Source: Brevibacillus reuszeri
GTDB taxonomy: Bacteria; Bacillota; Bacilli; Brevibacillales; Brevibacillaceae
Assembly: GCF_001187725.1 (NCBI RefSeq)
Contig: NZ_LGIQ01000009.1
Span: 2,148,758 to 2,212,757 of the forward strand
Direction of reading: 5' to 3'
DNA: 64,000 nt
Shown here: one piece after another, positions 8,019-15,423 of the stretch
Layout: the number at the start of each line of letters is the position of its first letter
Numbering within the stretch: position 1 is the first letter of the stretch
Position numbers and translations under genes: made by a program
Notes under the pieces: generated by a model
Database searches by the model: none
Seen by the model: only the letters and a program-made list of their open reading frames with translations
Told to the model about the DNA's origin: nothing

Positions 8019-8828
8019 TTGTCCACAAAACGCCGCTCGCTCCTCCTAATCGGAGCCGTCCTCCTCATCTTCATCCACGCGGTATACTTAAACGGCAACC
8101 TCGCTGATCTTCTAAACATTACCGCCATCGAGCTGGTAGCGCTGGCCGTAGTAATCTCCTACGCGATCAAGCGCAAGCATCTGGATCTGAAAAAGATGAT
8201 CCGCCTCTTGATCCACGGACGGGAAAGCAATGTAGAGGAAACGATCAAGCGCTTCTATTACTACGCGCTCGTCCAGAAAGAGCAGGGCTATATCGCGCTC
8301 GAAAAGGAGCTGCAAAGTGAACGCGATTCATTCGTGCAGCGTGGCAGCTTGCTCGCGATCGAGGGCGTTCCAGAGGATGAGCTGCGCATGATTCTGGAGA
8401 ACGAGCTCAAGGGCGAGCAGTATCGCTACCAGCAAGCAGCCGGCTTCTTTCGCCTTATTAGCTTGCTCGCACCTGGAATGGGGCTGGTCGGTACGCTCCT
8501 TGGCATGACAGGCGTGTTGCGCTCCCTCTCTGATTTCACGCAGACGGGTCATAGCCTGAGTGCGGCTGTTGTGGCGACGCTCTATGGCGCTCTTTTAGCC
8601 AACCTGTTTGCTCTGCCATGCTACTACCGGATGATGGACCTGTATGACCGGGAAATGTTTGAAAAGCGCCTTTACGTTGAGGGGTGTGTCGGTTTGCAGC
8701 GGATGGAAACGCCACGCCTGTTGTTTGAAAAACTGAACTCGTTCCTGCCAGGTGACCAGAAGCTGGTGCTTATTAAAGAAGCAGGCAGTATGAAGGGAAC
8801 GATTGAAAGGCAGGACCGTTATGCATGA
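8019..8828 (+). CDS. motA: MotA/TolQ/ExbB-family stator subunit, MotA
   Basis: A 269-residue integral membrane protein with the MotA pattern: two N-terminal membrane segments (about 6-24 and 33-55), a cytoplasmic domain, and two more segments around 150-175 and 185-205. The third carries the conserved PGMGLVGTLLGM and the fourth ATLYGALLANLFALP. It forms the proton channel of the flagellar stator with MotB. The TTG start at 8019 is chosen because AGGAAGGTGA ends five bases before it. It overlaps motB by 8 bases. Confidence 0.87.
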   Translation: MSTKRRSLLLIGAVLLIFIHAVYLNGNLADLLNITAIELVALAVVISYAIKRKHLDLKKMIRLLIHGRESNVEETIKRFYYYALVQKEQGYIALEKELQSERDSFVQRGSLLAIEGVPEDELRMILENELKGEQYRYQQAAGFFRLISLLAPGMGLVGTLLGMTGVLRSLSDFTQTGHSLSAAVVATLYGALLANLFALPCYYRMMDLYDREMFEKRLYVEGCVGLQRMETPRLLFEKLNSFLPGDQKLVLIKEAGSMKGTIERQDRYA

Positions 8829-9618
8829 TGACCGGCTGTATGACGAAAAGGAGCTGGAGAAAAGCTGGCTGCTCAGCTACAGTGACTTAATTACGCTCTT
8901 GTTTGTTATCGTGATTATTATCGCGGCGACGTATACCTCTAACATTCAGTCGCAGCGTGAGGAAGCGAAAAAGGAAGCGGTACAGCAGCAAGCGGCTATG
9001 CAGCAGGTGCATGAAAGCCTGGATCTGTTAAATCTGCAAAAGCTGGAGCTGCAGCGCGAGGTTCATCAGCTGGAAGCGCGCCAAAAAGCACTCTTGGGGA
9101 CAGCAGAGGAAGAGAATACGACCGAATCTCCAAGTCTACCAAAACCACCAACAGGCGCAGCTGATAAGGGTGAGCGCGATATGGACACGGTGCGGACGCA
9201 GCTGTCCTCTGCCTTGGCTGAATTGAATCTGGACTATGAGGAAACAGAAGAGGGCTTGCGCATTCGTTTGCCGGAGAGTATCTTGTTTTCCAGCGGTTCA
9301 GCTGAGCTGCAAGCGCAGGGCAAAAAGGTCGTTGGGACGATTGCGGGGGTACTACAGCGATATGGTCATATGGTGCGAATTGAGGGCTACACGGATGATG
9401 TGCCGATTAAGCACAGTGCATTCAAGTCCAACTGGGAGCTATCCTCGGGACGCGCTATTGCGGTAATGCGGGAAATGGTTGATGGATATTCTTTACCTGC
9501 GACACGCTTTACTGTCGCTGGCCTTGGGGAAAACAAGCCACTTGTGGATAATTCCAACGAGGAAAACCAAGCGCGCAATCGTCGTGTAGAGGTAATTATT
9601 TTGGCGGAAAAAGAATAA
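8821..9618 (+). CDS. motB: Flagellar stator protein MotB with OmpA-like domain
   Basis: A 265-residue stator subunit. A short cytoplasmic start is followed by one membrane segment (WLLSYSDLITLLFVIVIII), whose Asp in SYSD is the proton-carrying residue of MotB. A coiled linker leads to a C-terminal OmpA-like peptidoglycan-binding domain: SSGSAELQAQGK, then IEGYTDD, and NRRVEVIIL at the end. It anchors the motor to the cell wall. The ATG at 8821 lies inside the motA end, implying coupling. A long hairpin terminator follows. Confidence 0.9.
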   Translation: MHDDRLYDEKELEKSWLLSYSDLITLLFVIVIIIAATYTSNIQSQREEAKKEAVQQQAAMQQVHESLDLLNLQKLELQREVHQLEARQKALLGTAEEENTTESPSLPKPPTGAADKGERDMDTVRTQLSSALAELNLDYEETEEGLRIRLPESILFSSGSAELQAQGKKVVGTIAGVLQRYGHMVRIEGYTDDVPIKHSAFKSNWELSSGRAIAVMREMVDGYSLPATRFTVAGLGENKPLVDNSNEENQARNRRVEVIILAEKE

Positions 9619-9652
9619 TTCCCATTTTTCTGATAATAATATGGTTTTGAAG

Positions 9653-9709
9653 AAGGATTCTTCTATGTAAGATCGAAATATATCTTACATGTAAGAATCT
9701 TTCTTTTTT
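9653..9709 (+). terminator. Long hairpin terminator after motB
   Basis: About 20 paired bases (AAGGATTCTT...TATGTAAGAT with ATCTTACATGTAAGAATCTT), three mismatches or wobbles, an 8-base loop, then TTCTTTTTT. It closes the motAB unit. Confidence 0.75.
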
Positions 9710-9798
9710 AGGCAAATTCCTGTTCTGGCCAAACCTTTGTCCTTTTGCGAAAAAGGGCTTGAGAAGGCATGGAGAGCAGGAAATAGTTATTCCCAGCT

Positions 9799-9873
9799 TG
9801 TGCACAACGTCATGTGGATAATGTGGATAACTCTGTGGAGAACGCAAAAAACCCGTGATTTTCTTGTGGACAT
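9799..9873. promoter_or_regulatory. Cluster of DnaA-box-like sites in the motB/ABC transporter intergenic region
   Basis: Two exact TGTGGATAA sites (complement TTATCCACA, the consensus DnaA box) lie back to back at 9813-9821 and 9822-9830. TGTGGAGAA at 9834-9842, TGTGGACAT at 9865-9873 and TGTGCACAA at 9799-9807 are weaker copies. The 306-base gap (9619-9924) otherwise holds only the motB terminator and the leader of the next gene. In B. subtilis, such clusters away from oriC bind DnaA and affect initiation control or nearby transcription. Binding here is inferred. Confidence 0.55.
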
Positions 9874-9924
9874 TGTTGGGGGCAAACACAGATAAAAAGA
9901 GATAGAAACAAGGGGGATTTTCAA

Positions 9925-10710
9925 ATGAAGCTCGGGAAAAAGTGGTACACCTCGCTTGCGCTGACCGTGGGGATGGGACTTATGCTCTCAGCCTGTGGAT
10001 CGGGTGGTCAGCCAGCAGCGACAGGATCAGGGGACAAGGTCTATGTAATTGGTACAGACGCCGCATACCCTCCATTTCAAATGCTGGAAGCAGACAAGAT
10101 CAGCGGGCATGACATTGATGTGATGAATGCCGTGGCTGAAGCGGGCGGATTTAAGGTGGAGTGGAAAAACACTGGCTGGGACCCGTTATTTGATGGTCTG
10201 GACAAAGGAACCGTCGATATTGGGATTTCGTCTATCACGATTACCGAAAAGCGCAAAGAAAAGTACGACTTTTCTGAACCTTATTTCGAAGCCAACCAGC
10301 TGATTCTGGTAGCCGAGGATTCGCCTGTACAGACCCTGGCTGATTTGAAAGGCAAGAAGATCGGGGTGCAGGCTGCAACAACAGGTGAAGAAGTCGTCAA
10401 AAAAGCATTTGGAGAAACCTACGAAGGCTTGAAGGGGTATGATGACATGCCGTCATCCGTGGATGACTTCTTTAATGGCCGGGTAGATGCGGTCGTGGGC
10501 GACAACGGCGTTCTCCAATACTACGTGAAGAAAATACAGAACAAGAAATTCAAGCTGATCAAGGACGATTCCTTTGAAAAAGAATTCTACGGCATCATGG
10601 TCAAAAAGGGTAACACAGATGCGATGACCAAGATTAACGATGGTCTGAAAAAGATCAAGGAAAATGGAAAGCTGCAAGAAATCCATGACAAGTACTTCGG
10701 TAATAAGTAG
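9925..10710 (+). CDS. Amino-acid ABC transporter substrate-binding lipoprotein
   Basis: A 261-residue extracytoplasmic binding protein. The lipobox LSAC places the lipidated cysteine at residue 24, after a KK-containing signal peptide. The mature part has the polar amino-acid binding family 3 features: GTDAAYPPFQM near 44-54, GHDIDVMNAV near 62-71, and DKGTVDIGISSITIT near 91-105. Glutamine, cystine or another polar amino acid is likely, but the ligand cannot be told. The permease gene follows after a hairpin. No ATPase gene is next to them. Confidence 0.9.
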   Translation: MKLGKKWYTSLALTVGMGLMLSACGSGGQPAATGSGDKVYVIGTDAAYPPFQMLEADKISGHDIDVMNAVAEAGGFKVEWKNTGWDPLFDGLDKGTVDIGISSITITEKRKEKYDFSEPYFEANQLILVAEDSPVQTLADLKGKKIGVQAATTGEEVVKKAFGETYEGLKGYDDMPSSVDDFFNGRVDAVVGDNGVLQYYVKKIQNKKFKLIKDDSFEKEFYGIMVKKGNTDAMTKINDGLKKIKENGKLQEIHDKYFGNK

Positions 10711-10723
10711 GACGATTCGTGAT

Positions 10724-10750
10724 CCGGGTACGTCTCTAGGGCGTACCCGG
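10724..10750 (+). terminator. Intercistronic hairpin, weak terminator or processing site
   Basis: Perfect 9-bp stem CCGGGTACG / CGTACCCGG with a 9-base loop, then TGTTTGTG rather than a clean T tract. Its place between a binding-protein gene and a permease gene suggests partial termination or mRNA stabilisation, which would keep binding protein in excess. Confidence 0.5.
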
Positions 10751-10885
10751 TGTTTGTGCTATGGATAGGCATAGTTGGAATTTCTAGCAGGTCGGCTATA
10801 TGCTCGTCTATCGGCTCGCCAACATGTTGGCGTAGGCCGGTTTTCTAAGGTGGTCAGCAGGAATAAGCGAAAGGAGGAGCTACCT

Positions 10886-11560
10886 TTGGATTGGAGTGTC
10901 ATCTATGATTATCGCGAATTGTTTATTCGAGGCGTTATTAATACGATTTTACTAACAGCGGTAGCCACTGTCTGTGGAACATTGCTCGGTCTGTTCATCA
11001 GCTTGGGCAAAATGTCGAGCAAACGCTACTTGAGATGGATTTGCTCCATTTATGTAGAGCTGTTTCGAGGGACACCGATGCTGGTTCAGATTTTGCTCAT
11101 CCACTTTGCGGTGATACCGTCCATTTGGGAATTCATATTCCCGGGACAGCCGAATCCGGATGCGATCTATTCCGGTTTTGTCGCTTTATCCCTGAATGCA
11201 GCAGCGTACATAGCGGAAATATTTCGTGCGGGTATTCAATCGATTGATCCAGGACAGATGGAGGCGGCAAGGTCGCTTGGCATGAGCAAAGGCTTGTCGA
11301 TGCGCTTGATTGTACTTCCACAGGCGTTTACGCGTATGCTGCCTGCGATTGGAAACGAGTTTATTGCCCTTTTAAAAGATTCTTCCTTGTGTGCCGTTAT
11401 AGCCACTCAAGAATTAAACTATGCAGCCATGAATGTGGCGAAAAGTACGTTTGAACGATATCCTCCATATCTGACCGAGGCGGCGGTATATTTGGTACTG
11501 ACCTTGTTCCTGTCACGGATCGTAGTGAGGGGACTAGAAAAAAAATATTCTACAAGGTAA
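10886..11560 (+). CDS. Amino-acid ABC transporter permease (GlnP/HisM type)
   Basis: A 224-residue inner-membrane permease. The first membrane segment lies near residues 15-40. The EAA loop that contacts the ATPase is clear at residues about 130-150 (GQMEAARSLGMSKGLSMRLI), followed by PQAFTRMLPAIGNEFIALLK, typical of the HisM/GlnP family. The TTG start at 10886 is preceded by AAGGAGGAG at a spacing of 6; earlier in-frame codons have no binding site. It probably works with the binding protein upstream and an ATPase encoded elsewhere. Confidence 0.87.
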   Translation: MDWSVIYDYRELFIRGVINTILLTAVATVCGTLLGLFISLGKMSSKRYLRWICSIYVELFRGTPMLVQILLIHFAVIPSIWEFIFPGQPNPDAIYSGFVALSLNAAAYIAEIFRAGIQSIDPGQMEAARSLGMSKGLSMRLIVLPQAFTRMLPAIGNEFIALLKDSSLCAVIATQELNYAAMNVAKSTFERYPPYLTEAAVYLVLTLFLSRIVVRGLEKKYSTR

Positions 11561-11650
11561 TGGAATTTCGTGATGATTTTGGGCAAGCTATGTGTGAATA
11601 CACGGGATACTTATCCTGATTTCCTAAAAAAGAAAGGGTTGTGCTGTTTC

Positions 11651-11848
11651 ATGCAAGGCAAAGTAAAATGGTTTAACGCAGAAAAAGGGTTTGGTTTTAT
11701 TGAACGCGAGGGTGGCGACGATGTTTTTGTTCACTTCTCAGCCATTCAGACTGATGGATTCCGTTCGTTGGATGAGGGACAATCGGTAGAGTTTGATATT
11801 GTGGAAGGTGATCGCGGTCCACAGGCAGCCAATGTCGTCAAACTGTAG
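11651..11848 (+). CDS. Cold shock protein (CspB/CspD type)
   Basis: A 65-residue cold-shock-domain protein, MQGKVKWFNAEKGFGFIE at the start, with RNP1 (KGFGFIE) and RNP2 (VFVHF). These proteins bind single-stranded RNA and DNA and melt RNA structure, helping translation and transcription in the cold or at rapid growth. The ATG at 11651 matches the universal family start; the upstream in-frame extension is not conserved in type and has no good binding site. It stands alone, with a strong terminator about 90 bases downstream. Confidence 0.95.
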   Translation: MQGKVKWFNAEKGFGFIEREGGDDVFVHFSAIQTDGFRSLDEGQSVEFDIVEGDRGPQAANVVKL

Positions 11849-11940
11849 AACAATGGGAAATTCCAGCTGCGACATGCCTTTTGGCAGTACCGCGGTTGAA
11901 CTTATACTGAGTCGGAGTTTCATGAATTCCTATCTGTATA

Positions 11941-11983
11941 AAAATCCCCCTTGCCCAGCTTTTACTGGGTACAGGGGGATTTT
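11941..11983. terminator. Bidirectional terminator between csp and the HD-GYP gene
   Basis: AAAATCCCCCTTG-CCCAG / CTGGG-TACAGGGGGATTTT forms a long stem with A and T tracts on both sides. It serves the plus-strand csp gene and the convergent HD-GYP gene. Confidence 0.85.
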
Positions 11984-11989
11984 GTTATG

Positions 11990-13042
11990 TTAGCTAATCA
12001 TTTTATGAATGCGGAGGGAACGATGCTCGCGAAGGTCGAGGAATTCTTCTCCCCGACGTACGAGCGGGCGCATTGGCTCATCGGTATGAATCATGATTAC
12101 TTCGACTTGATCGCCATTGCTGAGAAGTGCGCTAGAACCGACATATAATAGAACAATATACTGGATAAAGTGCGATACGATTAACGGGTTTAATTTGCCA
12201 TTGCACGCGAGCTCCCATAGAACGCTTGCTGCTTCAAAAGGAGAAGAGCCCTTGCGATAAACACGATCGGTGCAGATCGCATCAAAAACATCGGCGACAC
12301 TAATGATTTGGCATTCAAAAGGAATCGTCTCTTTTGTCCGCCGTTCAGGATAACCGGTACCGTCCAGTCGCTCGTGATGTAGCAGCGCGCACAAAGCAAG
12401 CTGTTCATTTGCGCCTTCCATAGAGAGGAGCAGCTGGCTGCCGTACTCTGCATGAAGCTTCATGATCGAGTATTCCTCGTCGGTTAAGTGCGTAGGCTTG
12501 GACAGCAGTTCATCTGCAATCTTCATTTTTCCAATGTCATGCAAAAGACCCGCCTGTCCCAGAAAGTAAATATCTTCATGAGACCTACCTAACAGCTTGC
12601 CAATTAAGGCTGAAATAATGCCAACATGGAGGGAATGACGATACGTGTAGTTGTCCGTTCCTTCTTTTAAATAAATAAATTGGAGAAATCCGAAGCGTTG
12701 TAAAACTTGATCGAGTAAAGGATAAAAAGCTTCGTTAAATCGATTCAGCGGAGGGATCGTCCCGGAGGCAATCTGTCTAAACAAGTGCCCAGTCTTCTGA
12801 ACAGCATCTACATATTGGCGTGCTGCTTCAGTTTCGCTCCAGTGTAATACAGGCGAGGGCATGTCAATAGTCGATGGAGCTGCAGCTACTTGAACGGCCA
12901 TCACTTTATGGGATTCCAGTAGGCGGATGTCACTCTGATGCAGAATCGCTCCAGCGGGCAATAGTAGCAGGCCATACTCGTTGTATACATCTTGTGCGAG
13001 TGTAGTTCCGATGATTAAATGGGAAGGTTTCACCTCGGCCAT
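11990..13042 (-). CDS. HD-GYP domain protein, probable cyclic-di-GMP phosphodiesterase
   Basis: A 350-residue soluble protein. The N-terminal about 120 residues have no named domain that I recognise. The HD-GYP domain follows: the HD signature LLHDIGKMKI near residue 168, HHERLDGTGYPE near 230 (the GYP motif), and ISVADVFDAI near 257. Such enzymes hydrolyse cyclic-di-GMP and often control motility and biofilm. The ATG is preceded by AGGAGG. It lies next to the tnpB element, whose insertion is about 80 bases upstream of its start and may touch its promoter. Confidence 0.87.
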   Translation of the reverse strand: MAEVKPSHLIIGTTLAQDVYNEYGLLLLPAGAILHQSDIRLLESHKVMAVQVAAAPSTIDMPSPVLHWSETEAARQYVDAVQKTGHLFRQIASGTIPPLNRFNEAFYPLLDQVLQRFGFLQFIYLKEGTDNYTYRHSLHVGIISALIGKLLGRSHEDIYFLGQAGLLHDIGKMKIADELLSKPTHLTDEEYSIMKLHAEYGSQLLLSMEGANEQLALCALLHHERLDGTGYPERRTKETIPFECQIISVADVFDAICTDRVYRKGSSPFEAASVLWELACNGKLNPLIVSHFIQYIVLLYVGSSALLSNGDQVEVIMIHTDEPMRPLVRRGEEFLDLREHRSLRIHKMIS

Positions 13043-13119
13043 GAGGATTCCTCCTGTGCGAGTGTTGGCATGCTAAATATATTGGATTGACTAGCATCTA
13101 TTATAGCATAGGGAAACTA

Positions 13120-13268
13120 TTGAGACTCCCACGTTAAAGGAATAAACTGATCCTTTCGACATAAGTGGGATCCTTGGGTGGTAGTCGGAAGTGTATTTCT
13201 ACTATCCGTAGTTCCCCCAAGCTCAAGGCTGTCTCATCAGCCCATCCTAGTCCAGAGCATAAAGCTGA
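13120..13268 (-). ncRNA. Candidate omega (right-end) RNA scaffold of TnpB
   Basis: The about 150 bases between the tnpB stop and the right end are non-coding and foldable. CCCAC at 13171-13175 pairs with GTGGG near the end at 13128-13132, enclosing AAAGGA / TCCTTT. In IS605 elements the guide RNA scaffold covers the 3' part of tnpB and this right end, with the guide taken from flanking DNA. The guide here would start near 13119 and run leftwards towards the HD-GYP promoter. Limits are inferred. Confidence 0.5.
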
Positions 13269-14324
13269 CTAGGCTGGCAGACTATTACCATCTACCAAAG
13301 GTTGGTTTAAGATGTTGATTGCTCCAACCAAATCACGATGAGCATTGAAGCCGCATGAACATTCGTACTTTCTATCTCTTACTTTGTTCTTCCCACCACA
13401 TGCAGGACATATTTGGGATGTGTACGCAGGATTGACTTCACTTACACGAATACCGACAAGGTTAGCTTTGTAGGAGATGAACTGCTGAAGCTGATAGAAA
13501 GTCCAACTGTACAGGTTTTTAGCGTTTTTACGGCTTGTTCTTGCCGTCTTGCGAATATTTGTTAATCGTTCCAACTTAATTAGCGATACATTTTCTTGAA
13601 TAGCTGTATTGACAATTTGACGGCTGATCTTATGGTTTTGATCTTTCATCCACCGTTGTTCTTTATTGCCAAATTTCAGAATAGCAGACATCTTTTTGAG
13701 TTTTCCTAATTTACGCCTTCGCTGTTGATACTTTCTGCGTGTGTACTTGTTCTGTCTGCCATTCCCAAAGAAACGTGTTTTTCCAGTAGAAGTCACAGAT
13801 ACAGCAGGCACTTTCAATCCAAGATCAATTCCCATGACATTTTCGTTGTTTGATTCGGCTGTTGGTACTTCTAATGAAATTTGGGCGTACCATTTACCTG
13901 ACTTTTCAACGACTCGCATCAAGCCGGTCTTGGCTTTTCCGAGTAGTACCATGTCTCGGCTAGTAGTAATAGCATGGAATGCTGTTTTTTTGGTCTTTCC
14001 ATCTACAACGATAGGGAAAGCGACTATATTTTCGGATATCGTATAGTTTTGATTGTTAACGAAGTATACAGGTTTCTTTAGAATCGGACGAGTGCTCAAT
14101 TTCTTGATTTTTCTGTATATATTTTTGGCGTCACGAATGGCTTGATTGCATACAGCAGATGGTAGAAGGGTTTCGACATCTTTGGTAGTCACCTTTGGAA
14201 AGGTACCATGTTGTTCAGCCTGTTCAGTTAGTTTATTGACTATCTGAATATACTCTTGTCCTAATTGCCGGAGAACATCTGGTTGATTTGGAAATATGCG
14301 AATCTTAACAGTTAAAGCTTGCAT
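13269..14324 (-). CDS. tnpB: TnpB, RNA-guided nuclease of IS605/IS1341 family
   Basis: A 351-residue TnpB, the ancestor type of Cas12. The RuvC residues appear intact: Asp in MGIDLGLK (about 193), Glu in LIKLERL (about 264) and Asp in FNAHRDLVGAINI (about 335). The zinc finger is CPACGG...CSCGF (about 308-328). An N-terminal helix-turn-helix-like region covers 1-120. TnpB cleaves DNA next to a short TAM using an element-derived guide RNA, which helps the element persist after TnpA excision. The frame is open and all key residues are seen, so it may be active. Confidence 0.92.
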   Translation of the reverse strand: MQALTVKIRIFPNQPDVLRQLGQEYIQIVNKLTEQAEQHGTFPKVTTKDVETLLPSAVCNQAIRDAKNIYRKIKKLSTRPILKKPVYFVNNQNYTISENIVAFPIVVDGKTKKTAFHAITTSRDMVLLGKAKTGLMRVVEKSGKWYAQISLEVPTAESNNENVMGIDLGLKVPAVSVTSTGKTRFFGNGRQNKYTRRKYQQRRRKLGKLKKMSAILKFGNKEQRWMKDQNHKISRQIVNTAIQENVSLIKLERLTNIRKTARTSRKNAKNLYSWTFYQLQQFISYKANLVGIRVSEVNPAYTSQICPACGGKNKVRDRKYECSCGFNAHRDLVGAINILNQPLVDGNSLPA

Positions 14325-14596
14325 TGTTCACCTCATTTCTATTGTTCCTCCAAATAACACTTTACGGTTTTACATGGTACGTTTCCTGCTGTACTGACGT
14401 CTATACTCTTGTTTCTTACAAGCATTATATCAGTTTCCACAAAAAACCAAAAATAAAAAGCAATCAAAGATGTGCTGAGCTGACTTTCGTCATAGAAATC
14501 TTTAAACTAGGTGCATTTAGACGACAAGTATTGGTAATATTCTGTCGCTATTTGTTGGATTATATAAAAATTGTAAAGATTTTTTGTAGATAAGAA

Positions 14597-14625
14597 GGAG
14601 GATTATTTACAAACGTGCCGAATAT
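14597..14625 (+). promoter_or_regulatory. Sigma-H-type promoter of hpf
   Basis: AGGATTA at 14599-14605, 14 bases, then GAAT at 14620-14623, matching the sigma-H pattern RnAGGAWWW-N11/12-RnnGAATWW. B. subtilis hpf (yvyD) is known to use sigma-B and sigma-H promoters, which supports the call. The transcript would start near 14631, just ahead of the AAGGAGG site. Confidence 0.6.
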
Positions 14626-14654
14626 TTATATATAGACGGAAGGAGGTTGGAACC

Positions 14655-15212
14655 ATGAAATTTAACATTCGTGGAGAAAACATTCAAGTCACCGCAGCAC
14701 TTAGAGAGTATGTGGAAAAGAAAGTCGGCCGTCTCGAAAAATATTTTGAAACTGGGCAGCCAGCCGATGTACAAGTTACTATGCAGGTACATCGAGGTGA
14801 AGGCACGATCGAGGTCACGATCCCGCTAAACGGAGTGATCCTTCGCGCCGAAGAAACAAATGAGGACATGTATGCTGCCATTGATCTGGTAGCAGAAAAG
14901 CTCGAGCGTCAGATCCGCAAGCACAAAACAAAGCTGATGCGCAAGCTGCGAATCGATGCCACAGGCAAGGTAGGGCAGCGTGAGAGCACGCCCGTTGCTG
15001 TCATGATGGCAGACACGGATGAGGAAGATGTAGATATTAACATCGTCCGAACGAAACGATTTGATCTCAAGCCGATGGATGCACAGGAAGCCGTCATGCA
15101 AATGGATATGCTAGGACATAGCTTCTTTGTCTTCCAGAACAGTGACACCAATGATGTGAGCGTGGTGTATCGCCGCAATGACGGACGCTACGGATTAATT
15201 GAGCCCAAATAA
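14655..15212 (+). CDS. hpf: Ribosome hibernation promoting factor, long form
   Basis: A 185-residue long HPF. The N-terminal RaiA/HPF domain (about 1-100, MKFNIRGENIQVTAALREYV at the start) binds the 30S decoding region. The C-terminal domain (about 125-185: FDLKPMDAQEAVMQMDMLGHSF and VVYRRNDGRYGLIEP) makes the dimer contact that joins two 70S ribosomes into 100S particles. It is expressed on entry to stationary phase. It stands alone between the tnpB element and secA with its own terminator. Confidence 0.97.
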   Translation: MKFNIRGENIQVTAALREYVEKKVGRLEKYFETGQPADVQVTMQVHRGEGTIEVTIPLNGVILRAEETNEDMYAAIDLVAEKLERQIRKHKTKLMRKLRIDATGKVGQRESTPVAVMMADTDEEDVDINIVRTKRFDLKPMDAQEAVMQMDMLGHSFFVFQNSDTNDVSVVYRRNDGRYGLIEPK

Positions 15213-15246
15213 CGAAACTTTATAGCCTATCACTCGTATAAGACTA

Positions 15247-15274
15247 GGGAGTTGCTATTGGCAACTCCCTTTAC
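15247..15274 (+). terminator. Terminator of hpf
   Basis: GGGAGTTGC-tattg-GCAACTCCC, a perfect 9-bp stem, followed by TTTACTT. Confidence 0.8.
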
Positions 15275-15294
15275 TTGTGTATGTGAGGCTTCTT

Positions 15295-15324
15295 TTGATA
15301 AAATAGCTTTTTAGAAAGTATTAT
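15295..15324 (+). promoter_or_regulatory. Probable sigma-A promoter of secA
   Basis: TTGATA at 15295-15300, 18 bases, then TATTAT at 15319-15324. Both hexamers are near consensus, and they lie about 100 bases upstream of the secA start. Confidence 0.5.
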
Positions 15325-15423
15325 TTTTTTATTCGCAATCAATATCTCCTTAGGGATATGTGGAACCCTCTCTTACGGAGTAGTCATTATCTTTGTTTGG
15401 GAGCATATGGAAGGGGTGTCCTC

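Larger units (their letters stand above)
13120..14432 (-). mobile_element. IS200/IS605-type (IS1341-like) element carrying only tnpB
   Basis: The element is read on the minus strand. Its right end is estimated at 13120, where the strand reads GTGGGAGTCTCAA, a typical IS605/IS1341 right-end sequence. Its left end is estimated near 14432, with a subterminal hairpin CTTGT / ACAAG at 14408-14422. No Y1 transposase gene (tnpA) is present, so movement would need TnpA in trans. IS605 elements leave no target duplication, so exact ends need comparison with an empty site. Confidence 0.65.

Noticed and set aside
8019..9618. A Zorya-type phage defence system, since ZorA and ZorB resemble MotA and MotB.
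   Set aside because: There are no zorC, zorD or zorE genes next to it. The protein sizes and the flagellar neighbourhood fit a normal stator.
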